Shown: positions 54,634 to 63,128, numbered from the stretch's first letter. The stretch: DNA of 64,000 nt from Phycicoccus sonneratiae (GCF_016887965.1 NZ_JAFDVD010000006.1:1-64000); one strand, 5' to 3'. Notes: generated by a model not told the origin, from the sequence alone. Numbers and translations are program-made.

Positions 54634-55244
54634 GCCACCCCCAGGGCCTGCCGGCGGACCTCGAGGATCCGCTGGACGACGGTGACGAGGCTGGCCAGCG
54701 CGAGCAGCGCGAGCACCGTCCCGAGGAAGACGGTGGGGATGTCGAACAGCCCGGTGAGGCCGGTGGCGACGAGGGCCGCGACGAGCCGGTCGGCGCGCTC
54801 GGCGATGCCGACGTTCGCGGTCATCCCCAGCCCCTCGGCGCGGGCCTTCGCGTACGAGACGACGCTGCCGAGGATGAGGCAGGCGAGGGCGAGCGCCGCC
54901 ATGTAGGCGTTGCCCCCGTTGCCGGCGTACCAGAGCACGAGCCCGCCGAAGACGGCCGCGTCGCCGACCCGGTCGAGCGTGGAGTCGAGGTAGGCGCCCC
55001 ACGTGCCGGTGCGGCCGATCCGCCGGGCCATGATGCCGTCGACGGTGTCGCTGAAGACGAAGGCCGTGACGACGAGGGTGCCGACGAGGAACTCTCCGCG
55101 GGGGTAGAACGCCAGCGCGCCGAAGCACACCCCGAGCGTGCCGATGACGGTGACGACGTCGGGGCTGATCCCGAGCCGGATGAGCAGGGCGGCCACCGGC
55201 GTGAGGATCTTGGTGAAGAACGCGCGCGCGTAGCGGTTGAGCAT
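54630..55244 (-). CDS. pgsA1: phosphatidylinositol phosphate synthase (CDP-alcohol phosphatidyltransferase)
   Basis: The 204-residue membrane enzyme has the CDP-alcohol motif SDTVDGIMARRIGRTGTWGAYLDSTLDRVGDAAV near residue 65 and starts with the amphipathic LNRYARAFFTKILTPVAALLIRLGISPDVVTVIG. With the PIM acyltransferase and PimA next to it, the alcohol is very probably inositol 1-phosphate. ATG at 55244 has TACGCT nine bases upstream (55254-55259). It leads the PIM operon. Confidence 0.92.
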   Translation of the reverse strand: MLNRYARAFFTKILTPVAALLIRLGISPDVVTVIGTLGVCFGALAFYPRGEFLVGTLVVTAFVFSDTVDGIMARRIGRTGTWGAYLDSTLDRVGDAAVFGGLVLWYAGNGGNAYMAALALACLILGSVVSYAKARAEGLGMTANVGIAERADRLVAALVATGLTGLFDIPTVFLGTVLALLALASLVTVVQRILEVRRQALGVA

Positions 55245-55253
55245 GGTGCGGCC

Positions 55254-55259
55254 AGCGTA
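55254..55259 (-). promoter_or_regulatory. -10 element of the PIM operon
   Basis: TACGCT on the minus strand is nine bases before the ATG at 55244, so the leader would be only about two bases. Confidence 0.4.
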
Positions 55260-55383
55260 GTCGGGCCCTCGGGGCGCCCGGGCCACGAGGCGGGCGGCCC
55301 GGGCGTGCCGTCGTGGTGCACGTCTCCGCGCGGGTCCGGGCGTTCCCCTTGTGCACCGCCCCGGGGAGGAGTTGATTGGCCTC

Positions 55384-57495
55384 ATGAGCGGCACAGCGAG
55401 CACCCCGGCACCCACCGTCACCGACACCACCCGGCTGCGCAACGTCGTCCTCGTCGGACCGAGCGGCGCCGGCACCTCGCGGCTGTTCGACCACGTCGTC
55501 GCGACGCTCGCCCCGAAGCGCGGCCCCCGTCCCCGGGGCGAGGCCGGCGCGGGGCTGCGGGCCGCCACCCTCGAGCTCGGGGAGGTGGTGCTGACCCTCC
55601 TCGACGCCCCGGGCAACCCCGACTTCGTCGGGCAGGTGAGGGCGGGTCTGCGTGCTGCGGACGCCGCCCTCTTCGTCGTCTCGGCCGCGGACGGCGCGGA
55701 CGCCCGCTCACGCGCCCTGTGGCACGAGTGCGCGGTCGTCGGGATGCCCCGCGCGGTCGTCGTCACCCAGCTCGACGCCCGCGACGCCGACTTCCTCGCG
55801 ACGCTCGAGGACTGCCGGGCGCACTTCGGCGCCGGCATCCAGCCGCTCGGGGTGCCGGTGGCCGGGTCCGAGGGTGCCGTCACGTCCATCGCCGACCTGC
55901 TCCTCGGCGAGATCCACGACTACGAGGGCGGCCGGCGCACGGTGCGGCCGGCCGGCGCCGAGCACGCCGAGGTCTTCGACACCCATCGTCCCGGGCTCGT
56001 CGAGGGCGTCATCGAGGAGTCCGAGGACCCCGAGCTGATGGACCGCTACCTCGCCGGTGAGGACCTCGACTTCGCGACCCTCGAGCGCGACCTGCTCGCC
56101 GCCGTCGCGCACGGCACCTTCCACCCGGTGCTGCCGGTCTCCGGCGAGACCGGGGCCGGGGTCGAGGTCCTGCTCCACCTCGTCGAGGCCGCCTTCCCCC
56201 ACCCCGGGCAGCACCCGCTCCCGACCGTCACGCCGGTCGGCGGCGGCGAGCCGGTGGTCCTCGCGGCCGACCCGGACGGCCCGCTCGTCGCCGAGGTCGT
56301 GCACACCGAGTCCGACGCCTACGTCGGGCACCTGTCCCTCGTCCGCGTCTTCTCGGGGACGCTGCGCGGCGACCGCCCGGTCCACGTCTCCGGCCACCTC
56401 GAGCTGCTCGGGGGCCCGACCGGCGAGGGGCACGAGGCGCACGACGACGACGTGCGGCCCGGGGCGCTGGCCGCCCCCCTCGACGGCGAGCTGCTCGCCA
56501 AGGAGTCGGCCGTCGCCGGCGAGGTCGTCGTCGTCACCAAGCTCGCCGGGGCGCAGACCTCCGACACCCTCTCGGACCCCGCGCGCCCCCTGCTCGTCAC
56601 CCCGTGGACGCTGCCGGAGGCCCTGCTCCCGGCCGCGGTCCAGGCGGCGACCCGTGCCGACGAGGACCGGATGCCGGTCGCCTTCCGCGAGCTCGCCTCC
56701 GAGGACCCCGCGCTGCGCATCGAGCACGACCCCGAGACCGGGCAGGTCGTCCTGTGGACCACCGGCCCGGCGCACCTCGAGCTGCTGCTCCACCGGCTCC
56801 GCGACCGGTTCAACGTCGGGGTCGAGCAGGTGCCGGTCAAGGTCGCGCTCAAGGAGACCGCCCTCGGCCGCTCCGAGGCCCAGGGCCGGCACGTCAAGCA
56901 GTCCGGCGGGCACGGCCAGTACGCCGTGTGCCACCTCGTCCTCGAGCCGCTCCCCCGTGGCTCCGGCGTCGAGTTCGCCGAGGTCGTCGTCGGCGGTGCG
57001 GTGCCGCGGCAGTTCATCGGCAGCGTCGAGAAGGGCGTGCACCAGCAGCTCGCCAAGGGCCTGCTCGCGGGCTGGCCGGTCACCGACGTCAAGGTCACCC
57101 TCACCGACGGCAAGGCGCACAGCGTGGATTCCTCGGACATGGCCTTCCAGACCGCGGCCGGGCTGGCCCTGCGCGAGCTCGCCTCCGCCGAGTCGCTCTG
57201 CCTCCTCGAGCCGGTCGACACCGTCACGGTCACCGTCGACGACGACTACCTCGGGGCGGTGATGACCGACGTCAGCAGCCGGCGCGGGCAGATCGTCGGG
57301 TCCGAGCCGTGCGACGACGAGCCCGGGCGCTCGGTGCTCGTGGCCGCCGTCCCCCGCCTCGAGCTGCTCGACTACGCGATCGCCCTGCGCTCGCTCGCCC
57401 ACGGCACGGGTGTCTTCCGGCGCGAGCCCCGCGGCTACGAGGAGCTGCCGGGCCGGCTGGCGCGCGAGCACCTCGGGGCCGGCGCCTCCGCCTGA
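55384..57495 (+). CDS. elongation factor G-like protein (EF-G2) with degenerate GTPase motifs
   Basis: The 703-residue protein keeps EF-G domains II to V (VHTESDAYVGHLSLVRVFSGTLRGD; EHDPETGQVVLWTTGPAHLELLLHRLRD; GRSEAQGRHVKQSGGHGQYAVCHL; SRRGQIVGSEPCDDEPG). The G domain is eroded: the P-loop is GPSGAGTS (residues 25-32) with the catalytic lysine replaced by Thr, the stretch to the DAPG (74-77) is about half the normal length, so switch I with its threonine is gone, and the NKXD site reads TQLD (128-131). GTP binding is doubtful. ATG at 55384 is chosen; GGAGGAG lies 13 bases upstream. Divergent from pgsA1, convergent with the HIT gene. Confidence 0.88.
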   Translation: MSGTASTPAPTVTDTTRLRNVVLVGPSGAGTSRLFDHVVATLAPKRGPRPRGEAGAGLRAATLELGEVVLTLLDAPGNPDFVGQVRAGLRAADAALFVVSAADGADARSRALWHECAVVGMPRAVVVTQLDARDADFLATLEDCRAHFGAGIQPLGVPVAGSEGAVTSIADLLLGEIHDYEGGRRTVRPAGAEHAEVFDTHRPGLVEGVIEESEDPELMDRYLAGEDLDFATLERDLLAAVAHGTFHPVLPVSGETGAGVEVLLHLVEAAFPHPGQHPLPTVTPVGGGEPVVLAADPDGPLVAEVVHTESDAYVGHLSLVRVFSGTLRGDRPVHVSGHLELLGGPTGEGHEAHDDDVRPGALAAPLDGELLAKESAVAGEVVVVTKLAGAQTSDTLSDPARPLLVTPWTLPEALLPAAVQAATRADEDRMPVAFRELASEDPALRIEHDPETGQVVLWTTGPAHLELLLHRLRDRFNVGVEQVPVKVALKETALGRSEAQGRHVKQSGGHGQYAVCHLVLEPLPRGSGVEFAEVVVGGAVPRQFIGSVEKGVHQQLAKGLLAGWPVTDVKVTLTDGKAHSVDSSDMAFQTAAGLALRELASAESLCLLEPVDTVTVTVDDDYLGAVMTDVSSRRGQIVGSEPCDDEPGRSVLVAAVPRLELLDYAIALRSLAHGTGVFRREPRGYEELPGRLAREHLGAGASA

Positions 57496-57519
57496 GCTCC
57501 CCGGACGCGGCTCAGGCGG
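57488..57519. terminator. bidirectional terminator shared by the EF-G-like and HIT genes
   Basis: A 10-bp perfect inverted repeat (57488-57497 with 57510-57519, loop 12) covers the stop codons of both convergent genes. Confidence 0.5.
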
Positions 57520-58051
57520 GCCAGTGCTCGACGAGCCGTGAGCGGACGTCCTCGAGGAGCATCGGCAGCGCCTTGGTCCGGGCGACGATCGGCAGGAAGT
57601 TGCTGTCGCCGCCCCAGCGCGGCACGACGTGCTGGTGCAGGTGGGCGGCGACCCCGGCGCCCGCCACCGCGCCCTGGTTCATCCCGAGGTTGAACCCCAT
57701 CGGCTCGGACGCGCCGGTGAGGGCGTGGATGGCCGCCTTCGTCAGCGCGGTGAACTCCGCCGTCTCCTCGTCGGTGAGCTCGACGTAGAGGGCGACGTGC
57801 CGGTACGGGCAGACGAGCACGTGGCCGGGGTTGTACGGGAAGAGGTTCATCACGACGTAGCAGTGCTCGCCGCGGTGCACGACCAGCCCCTCCTCGTCGG
57901 ACTTGCCGGGGGCGGCGCAGAAGGGACAGCCCTCGCCGGCGTCCGGGTCCGGGCGCTCGCCGCGCAGGTAGACCATCCGGTGCGGGGTCCACAGCCGGTC
58001 GAAGCCGTCGGGCTCCCCCGCGAAGTCGACGGGGTCCTCGTGCTCGGCCAT
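57512..58051 (-). CDS. HIT domain protein (Ap4A phosphorylase-like, Rv2613c type)
   Basis: The 179-residue protein has a zinc site started by GCPFCAAPG near residue 43 and the histidine triad HLHQHVVPRW near 148 within GAGVAAHLHQHVVPRWGGDSNFLP. Rv2613c, the same type at the same place, phosphorolyses diadenosine tetraphosphate. ATG at 58051 has both TAGGAT seven bases upstream and a GGAGG stretch inside that gap. It normally sits between thrS and pgsA1; here an EF-G-like gene and three more genes are inserted around it. Confidence 0.9.
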   Translation of the reverse strand: MAEHEDPVDFAGEPDGFDRLWTPHRMVYLRGERPDPDAGEGCPFCAAPGKSDEEGLVVHRGEHCYVVMNLFPYNPGHVLVCPYRHVALYVELTDEETAEFTALTKAAIHALTGASEPMGFNLGMNQGAVAGAGVAAHLHQHVVPRWGGDSNFLPIVARTKALPMLLEDVRSRLVEHWPA

Positions 58052-58058
58052 GCCTCCG

Positions 58059-58064
58059 ATCCTA
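58059..58064 (-). promoter_or_regulatory. -10 element of the HIT gene
   Basis: TAGGAT on the minus strand is seven bases before the ATG at 58051. Confidence 0.5.
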
Positions 58065-58103
58065 GGGCGGGGCGCCCGGGGCGGCGCGTGGCAGGGTGAC
58101 CCG

Positions 58104-58583
58104 GTGCCCGACTCCGCCGTCGTCCTCCGCCCGGCCGTCGACGCCGACGTCCCGGCGCTCGCCGACCTGTTCCTCGCGGTGCGCGCCGACAGCGTCCCGG
58201 GCATCCCGCCGCTCGCGCACCCGCCGGAGACCGTCGCCCCGTTCCTGGCGCGGGTCGTGGCGAGCGACACGGTGTGGGTGGCCGAGGAGAACGGGCTCCC
58301 CGTGGGGTTCCTCGCCCTCGGTCGAGGTGGCGAGGTCGAGCACCTCTACGTCCGGTCCGGCGCGACCGGCCGCGGCACGGGAGCCGCACTGCTCGCCCTG
58401 GCCCGCGCGGCGCACCCGGAGGGCCTGGCGCTGTGGACGTTCGCGGCGAACGCCGGGGCGCGTCGGTTCTACGCTCGCGAGGGCTTCGTCGAGGTGGGCG
58501 GCACGGACGGCGACAACGAGGAGGGCGCCCCGGACATCCGGATGGAGTGGCGCCCGCTCAGCGCAGGTGGCTCGCCCCGTTGA
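58104..58583 (+). CDS. GNAT family N-acetyltransferase
   Basis: The 159-residue protein is a single GNAT domain: VVLRPAVDADVPALADLFLAVR, VWVAEENGLPVGFLAL, the acetyl-CoA loop YVRSGATGRGTGAALLALAR and ANAGARRFYAREGFVEVG. Substrate unknown. GTG at 58104 has CAGGGT six bases upstream, one base off the usual box. Its end overlaps the convergent SDR gene by 26 bases. Confidence 0.87.
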   Translation: MPDSAVVLRPAVDADVPALADLFLAVRADSVPGIPPLAHPPETVAPFLARVVASDTVWVAEENGLPVGFLALGRGGEVEHLYVRSGATGRGTGAALLALARAAHPEGLALWTFAANAGARRFYAREGFVEVGGTDGDNEEGAPDIRMEWRPLSAGGSPR

Positions 58584-59376
58584 AGTCGAGGACGGCGCCC
58601 GAGGCCCACTCGGCACCCGGTGCCGCGAGGGCGAGGACCGCGCCGGCGACCTCCTCCGGGGTCGCGACCCGGTGGAACGGGCTCTGGGCGCGGGTGGCCT
58701 CGGCCGCGGCCTCGTCGGCCAGCGCGTAGCCGGCCATCTCGGTGGCGATGAAGCCGGGCGCGATGCTCGTCACGGCGATGCCGTGCCGCCCGAGGTGCTG
58801 GGCCATCGACTGGCCGAAGGAGTGCAGGCCGGCCTTGCTCGCGCCGTAGGCCGGGATGTCGGGCTCTCCGCGGAACGCCCCGCGCGACCCGACGTTGACG
58901 ACGCGCCCGACGGGCACGCCGTCGCCCGGCGCGACCTCGAGCATGTGCCGCGCGACGCACCACGTGAGGTTCGCCGGGCCGAGCAGGTTCGTGGCCAGCG
59001 TGCGCTGCCACACCTGCACCCAGTCCTCGTAGGACGTCGCGTCGAGCGGGTGGTCGCCGCGACGGCTGCCCGAGGAGCCCGGCGGCACGATCATCGCGGC
59101 GTTGTTGACGAGCACGTCGACCCGCCCGAGGCCCGCGACCGCGGCGTCGGCCAGCACCCGCACGGCGTCGGGGTCGGCGAGGTCGGCGGGCACGCGCAGG
59201 TGGCCGGTGCCGCCCAGCGAGGCGAGGACCTCCTCGGCACGCTCGGTGCTCGACGCCCCGCGGTGGTGCACGACGACCCGGTCGCCGCGCGCGGCGAAGG
59301 CCCGGGCCACGGCCGCACCGACCCCCCGGGACGCGCCGGTGACGAGGACTCCGCGGGAGGGGGTGCCGGTCTGCAT
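58558..59376 (-). CDS. short-chain dehydrogenase/reductase (SDR) family oxidoreductase
   Basis: The 272-residue protein is a classical SDR: cofactor motif GVLVTGASRGVGAAVARAF, VLVNNAAMIV, catalytic Ser in VVNVGSRGAFRG and YGASK near residue 176, then SIAPGFIATEMAGYALADE. Arg after the glycine motif and HHRGAS favour NADPH. An insertion of about 10 residues (GSSGSRRGDHPLDATSYE) follows the NNAA motif. It looks like a 3-oxoacyl reductase, but the substrate is unknown. ATG at 59376 is leaderless. Confidence 0.88.
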   Translation of the reverse strand: MQTGTPSRGVLVTGASRGVGAAVARAFAARGDRVVVHHRGASSTERAEEVLASLGGTGHLRVPADLADPDAVRVLADAAVAGLGRVDVLVNNAAMIVPPGSSGSRRGDHPLDATSYEDWVQVWQRTLATNLLGPANLTWCVARHMLEVAPGDGVPVGRVVNVGSRGAFRGEPDIPAYGASKAGLHSFGQSMAQHLGRHGIAVTSIAPGFIATEMAGYALADEAAAEATRAQSPFHRVATPEEVAGAVLALAAPGAEWASGAVLDFNGASHLR

Positions 59377-59382
59377 CCCGCC

Positions 59383-59388
59383 ACCCTA
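59383..59388 (-). promoter_or_regulatory. -10 element, leaderless promoter of the SDR gene
   Basis: TAGGGT on the minus strand is six bases before the ATG at 59376; it overlaps the end of the upstream GNAT gene. Confidence 0.5.
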
Positions 59389-59859
59389 GGTGGGGCCGTC
59401 GAACCTCAGCTCCATGAGCCGGTCCGAGGGCGCCCCGAAGCCGACCCGCTCGTAGAGCGTGCGCGCCTCCGGCACGGCGTTCAGCTGGACGCGGGTGACG
59501 TGGTCGGTGGCCGCCCACCGGAGCAGCGCCCGCAGCAGCTGCTCCCCGATGCCGGCGCCCCGCGCGTCGGGGGTGACGAAGAGGAGGCTGACGTGGAACC
59601 ACGCGTCGGCGGGGCGGTGGGCGCTCGGCAGCTTCTGCACCCGGGTGCCGTGCACGACACCGAGCGGACGGCCGACGGGGTCCTCGGCGAGCCAGGTGCG
59701 CCGCGCCCGGTCGCGCAGCCAGGCGTCGGCGAAGGCGTCGAGGAAGCCGGGGGGGACGGCGGCCCCGCGCTCGCGCTCGTCCTGGATGTGCAGGGCGGCG
59801 ACCGAGAAGGCGTCGGTGGGCACGGCCTCGCGCACCCGGACGTCGCGAGCGGTCTCCAC
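59386..59859 (-). CDS. GNAT family N-acetyltransferase
   Basis: The protein of about 157 residues has the GNAT layout: VRVREAVPTDAFSVAALHIQ, DPVGRPLGVVHGTRVQKL, HVSLLFVTPDARGAGIGEQLLRALLRWA with the acetyl-CoA loop, and AVPEARTLYERVGFGAPSDRLMELRF. GTG at 59859 is favoured because the domain starts at once; GTG at 59877 is an alternative. It is the next gene after the structured gap downstream of thrS. Substrate unknown. Confidence 0.83.
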   Translation of the reverse strand: METARDVRVREAVPTDAFSVAALHIQDERERGAAVPPGFLDAFADAWLRDRARRTWLAEDPVGRPLGVVHGTRVQKLPSAHRPADAWFHVSLLFVTPDARGAGIGEQLLRALLRWAATDHVTRVQLNAVPEARTLYERVGFGAPSDRLMELRFDGPT

Positions 59860-60252
59860 GCCCCCAGCATGACCCACGGACCCGCGCTCCGGGAGGTGTC
59901 CCGGGCACAAAGGTGAGGCCCCGGAACCAGTATGAGTGGTTCCGGGGCCTCGGTGACCCGGCATGATGCTCCGCGTCTCACGAGCCGGTATCCAGTCGCC
60001 ACCACCGTCATCACCCGGTGGCTCCTCGCGGCAGAACCGCGCGGCCTGGCGTCCTTCTCCTTCTCGATCCCTCCGCCACCGAAGTGGTGGAGTGGGATAT
60101 TTCTATGCCCCGGACACCCTGTCCCGCAAGAGGTTTGGCCGACCAATTTCCAGCCTGTGACGCGGACCGGCGTGTCGTCGGCGTGTCGCGTGACGGACGT
60201 GACGAGGGGTCACCCACCGACCGCCGAGTCCCACCATCCGGACACGAGCGGC
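59860..60252. other. intergenic region with hairpins and an A+T-richer patch
   Basis: No protein gene can be supported. On the minus strand there is a UUCG-tetraloop hairpin (about 60068-60090), an adenine/guanine-rich stretch, and then the strong hairpin at 59915-59951. The segment 60085-60160 is A+T-richer than anything nearby (GATATTTCTATG, GACCAATTTCC). GTGACG repeats occur at 60190-60204. It could hide a small RNA. Confidence 0.5.
59915..59951 (-). terminator. strong 15-bp hairpin, terminator-like
   Basis: A perfect 15-bp stem (59915-59929 with 59937-59951) closes a 7-base loop. On the minus strand it lies about 300 bases beyond thrS and 56 before the GNAT start, so it may end a thrS read-through or a separate short transcript. 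Confidence 0.55.
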
Positions 60253-62238
60253 TCAGACCTGGCTCTTGCTCCGGATCGCGTCGAGGACCTCGGCGACCGC
60301 GTCGTCGACCGGCACCCCGTTCTTCTGCGACCCGTCGCGGTACCGGAACGACACGGCGCCGGCGTCGCGGTCCTCGCCCCCGGCGATGAGGACGTAGGGC
60401 ACCTTCGACTTGCTCGCCGTGCGGATCTTCTTCGGGAACCGGTCGTCGGACTCGTCGATCTCGAAGCGCACCCCGTGGGCCGCGAGCTTCTCGCCGACCT
60501 CGCGCAGGTACGGCACGAACTCCTCCGCCACGGGCACTCCGAGGACCTGCACCGGCGAGAGCCACACCGGGAACGCCCCGGCGTAGTGCTCGACGAGCAC
60601 GCCGATGAAGCGCTCGATCGACCCGAACTTCGCCGAGTGGATCATCACCGGCTCCTGGCGCGAGCCGTCGGCGGCCTGGTACTCGAGGCCGAACCGGTGC
60701 GGCTGGTTGAAGTCGTACTGGATGGTCGACATCTGCCAGGTGCGCCCGATGGCGTCGCGGGTCTGCACCGAGATCTTCGGCCCGTAGTAGGCGGCGCCGC
60801 CCGGGTCGTCGACGAGGTCGACCCCGAAGGTCTCCGCGGTGGAGCGCAGGACCTCGGTCGCGGTCTCCCACTGCTCGTCCGAGCCGATGAACTTGTCCTT
60901 CTTGTCACCCTCGGTCGCGCGGGTCGAGAGCTCGAAGTAGTAGTCGTCGAGGCCGAAGTCCTCGAGCAGGCCGACGACGAACCGCAGCAGGTGCTCGATC
61001 TCGCCGGGCGCCTGCTCGGGGGTGACGTAGGAGTGCGAGTCGTCCTGGGTCATCGCCCGCACGCGGGTCAGGCCGTGGACGACACCCGACTTCTCGAACC
61101 GGTAGACCGACCCGAACTCGAAGAGGCGCATCGGCAGCTCGCGGTAGGAGCGGCCGCGCGAACGGAAGATGAGGTTGTGCATCGGGCAGTTCATCGCCTT
61201 GAGGCGGTACTGCGCGTGCTCGAGCTCCATCGGCGGGAACATCGTGTCGGCGTAGTACGGCAGGTGCCCCGAGGTGTGGAAGAGGCCGTCCTTGCTGATG
61301 TGCGGGGTGCCGACGTACTGGAAGCCCTCCTCGAGGTGCCGGCGCCGGACGTAGTCCTCCATCTCGCGCTTGATGACGCCGCCACGGGGGTGGAAGACGG
61401 CCATCCCGGAGCCGAGCTCGTCGGGAAAGGAGAAGAGGTCGAGCTCGGCGCCGAGCTTGCGGTGGTCGCGCTTCTCGGCCTCGGCGAGCCGGTCGAGGTG
61501 GGCCTTGAGCTCGTCCTTGGTCGGCCAGGCGGTGCCGTAGACGCGCTGCAGCTGCGGGTTCTTCTCCGAGCCGCGCCAGTAGGCGGCGGCGGACCGCATC
61601 AGCTTGAAGGCGTTGCCGAGGACCTTGGTCGACGGCACGTGCGGGCCGCGGCACAGGTCGCCCCAGGCCACCGAGCCGTCACGCCGGACGTTGTCGTAGA
61701 TCGTCAGCTGGCTGCCGCCGACTTCCACGGACGCCCCTTCGGCGGCGTCCTCGGCGGCCCCGCCCTTGAGCCCGATGAGCTCGATCTTGTACGGCTCGTC
61801 GGCGAGCTCGACGGCGGCGTCGGCGTCGCTCACCTCGCGGCGGTGGAAGGTCTGGCCCTCGTTGACGATGCGCTGCATCACCTTCTCGAGTGCCTTGAGG
61901 TCCTCGGGGGTGAACGGGGTCTCGACGTCGAAGTCGTAGTAGAAGCCGTCGCGGACGGGCGGCCCGATGCCGAGCTTCGCGTCCGGGTGCACCTCCTGGA
62001 CGGCCTGGGCCAGCACGTGCGCGGCGCTGTGCCGGAGGACGTCGAGGCCGTCCTGCTCGGCCGCGGTGACCGGCTCGACGACGTCGCCGTCGGCGGCCGG
62101 GAGGTGCAGGTCGCGCAGCTCGCCGCCGACCCGGGCGACGAGCACGGTGCGGTCGCCGTCGAAGAGGTCGCCGTACGTCGTCCCCCCGGACACCGATCGC
62201 TCGCTTCCGGCGACGTGGACGGTGATCTGGGCGGACAT
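60253..62238 (-). CDS. thrS: threonyl-tRNA synthetase
   Basis: The 661-residue class II enzyme charges tRNA-Thr and edits mischarged serine. It has a TGS domain ([25 protein letters not shown]), the editing domain with [34 protein letters not shown], the catalytic core with [32 protein letters not shown] and [15 protein letters not shown], and the anticodon domain with [11 protein letters not shown]. The ATG has GAGGAG twelve bases upstream. A perfect hairpin lies in its short leader. Place next to the HIT-PIM block matches Rv2614c. Confidence 0.96.
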   Translation of the reverse strand: MSAQITVHVAGSERSVSGGTTYGDLFDGDRTVLVARVGGELRDLHLPAADGDVVEPVTAAEQDGLDVLRHSAAHVLAQAVQEVHPDAKLGIGPPVRDGFYYDFDVETPFTPEDLKALEKVMQRIVNEGQTFHRREVSDADAAVELADEPYKIELIGLKGGAAEDAAEGASVEVGGSQLTIYDNVRRDGSVAWGDLCRGPHVPSTKVLGNAFKLMRSAAAYWRGSEKNPQLQRVYGTAWPTKDELKAHLDRLAEAEKRDHRKLGAELDLFSFPDELGSGMAVFHPRGGVIKREMEDYVRRRHLEEGFQYVGTPHISKDGLFHTSGHLPYYADTMFPPMELEHAQYRLKAMNCPMHNLIFRSRGRSYRELPMRLFEFGSVYRFEKSGVVHGLTRVRAMTQDDSHSYVTPEQAPGEIEHLLRFVVGLLEDFGLDDYYFELSTRATEGDKKDKFIGSDEQWETATEVLRSTAETFGVDLVDDPGGAAYYGPKISVQTRDAIGRTWQMSTIQYDFNQPHRFGLEYQAADGSRQEPVMIHSAKFGSIERFIGVLVEHYAGAFPVWLSPVQVLGVPVAEEFVPYLREVGEKLAAHGVRFEIDESDDRFPKKIRTASKSKVPYVLIAGGEDRDAGAVSFRYRDGSQKNGVPVDDAVAEVLDAIRSKSQV

Positions 62239-62264
62239 GGCGCAGGCGCTCCTCGGCAGGTGGT

Positions 62265-62290
62265 GGGCGGGCCGGTGCTCCGGCCCGCCC
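62265..62290 (-). promoter_or_regulatory. perfect hairpin in the thrS leader
   Basis: An 11-bp perfect stem (62265-62275 with 62280-62290) with a 4-base loop would lie at the very 5' end of the thrS mRNA, if the -10 box is the TAGCAT at 62293-62298. It could stabilise the transcript or affect translation. Confidence 0.5.
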
Positions 62291-62292
62291 CG

Positions 62293-62298
62293 ATGCTA
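62293..62298 (-). promoter_or_regulatory. -10 element of thrS
   Basis: TAGCAT on the minus strand predicts a start near 62286 and a leader of about 48 bases. Confidence 0.4.
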
Positions 62299-62353
62299 TC
62301 GAGGCGTGGCGGGCCGGGTCGCGGCAGTTCCCGGGCGCGGGGTGGTGGGGTCC

Positions 62354-63049
62354 TCAGCTCGTGGCGGCGGTCGTCGCCGCAGTCGTCGCGACCATGCTCG
62401 CGACGAGCACGGCGTGCACCTCCTGGACGGCGGCCCGCACGGCCGGGGCCGCCCAGTCCCCCGCCGTCGCCGCCTCGGCCCGGCGACGCGCCTCGGCCTT
62501 GGGCAGGCCGGTGACGGCGGCGAGCCGGTCGGTGGCCGAGAGCAGCGCGACGAGGGCGGCGGTCGGGGGGTCCGGTGGTCCGCCGCGGGCGTCGAGGGCG
62601 CCGGTGACCCGGGCCCGCAGCGCGTCGAGGACCGTGGGGTCGGCCACCGACCAGCGGGTGCGGGGGAAGAGGCCGAGGACCCGGTCGTCCTCGCGCCGGA
62701 CGACGCCCGCGGCGGCCATCGCGTCGAGGAGGTGGGTGCGCAGGGCGCCGGCCCGGTCGCGCCAGGCGCCCGCGCCGCCGAGGCGCGAGACGGCGTCCTT
62801 CGGGCGCCGGCCGTCGGCCTGCTCGAGGGCGTCGCTCAGCAGGGGGTCGGTGGGTGCGGCGGTGCCCGTGCGGCGCAGGCGGGCCCGCTTGGGGTCCGGC
62901 CCGTCGAGGGCGAGGGCGCCGTCGAGCGTGAGCTGGGCGACGGCGGCACCGGCGACGGCGGCCTTCATCCGGACGGAGTCGAGCGCGGGTCGCCCGGAGT
63001 GCGGGTCGAGGGTCAGGAGCACGAGCTCCTCGGTGAGCGAGAGGGTCAT
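62354..63049 (-). CDS. GOLPH3/VPS74 family (GPP34) protein
   Basis: The 231-residue protein opens with TLSLTEELVLLTLDPHSGRP and continues AVAGAAVAQLTLDGALAL, the motif order of the GOLPH3/VPS74 fold. In eukaryotes this protein binds phosphatidylinositol 4-phosphate on Golgi membranes; bacterial homologues are frequent in actinobacteria and have no known role. ATG at 63049 has a GAGGAGG ribosome binding site. An Ala/Thr-rich tail ends the protein. A PI-lipid link is only a speculation, although the PIM operon is nearby. Confidence 0.88.
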   Translation of the reverse strand: MTLSLTEELVLLTLDPHSGRPALDSVRMKAAVAGAAVAQLTLDGALALDGPDPKRARLRRTGTAAPTDPLLSDALEQADGRRPKDAVSRLGGAGAWRDRAGALRTHLLDAMAAAGVVRREDDRVLGLFPRTRWSVADPTVLDALRARVTGALDARGGPPDPPTAALVALLSATDRLAAVTGLPKAEARRRAEAATAGDWAAPAVRAAVQEVHAVLVASMVATTAATTAATS

Positions 63050-63128
63050 CGTCGCCTCCTCGGTGGCGGTGTCGGTCCCCACCATCGGACCACCGGGCCG
63101 GCGGGGGCGCCTCCCCCTGGGGGTGGAG

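Noticed and set aside
59481-60146. 221-residue minus-strand frame across the structured gap
   Set aside because: Its second half is a frame-shifted reading of the GNAT gene, and its first half has no recognisable motif; the region looks more like RNA or spacer.
62239-62353. T-box in the thrS leader
   Set aside because: The conserved T-box sequence and anticodon specifier loop were not found; only a simple hairpin is present.
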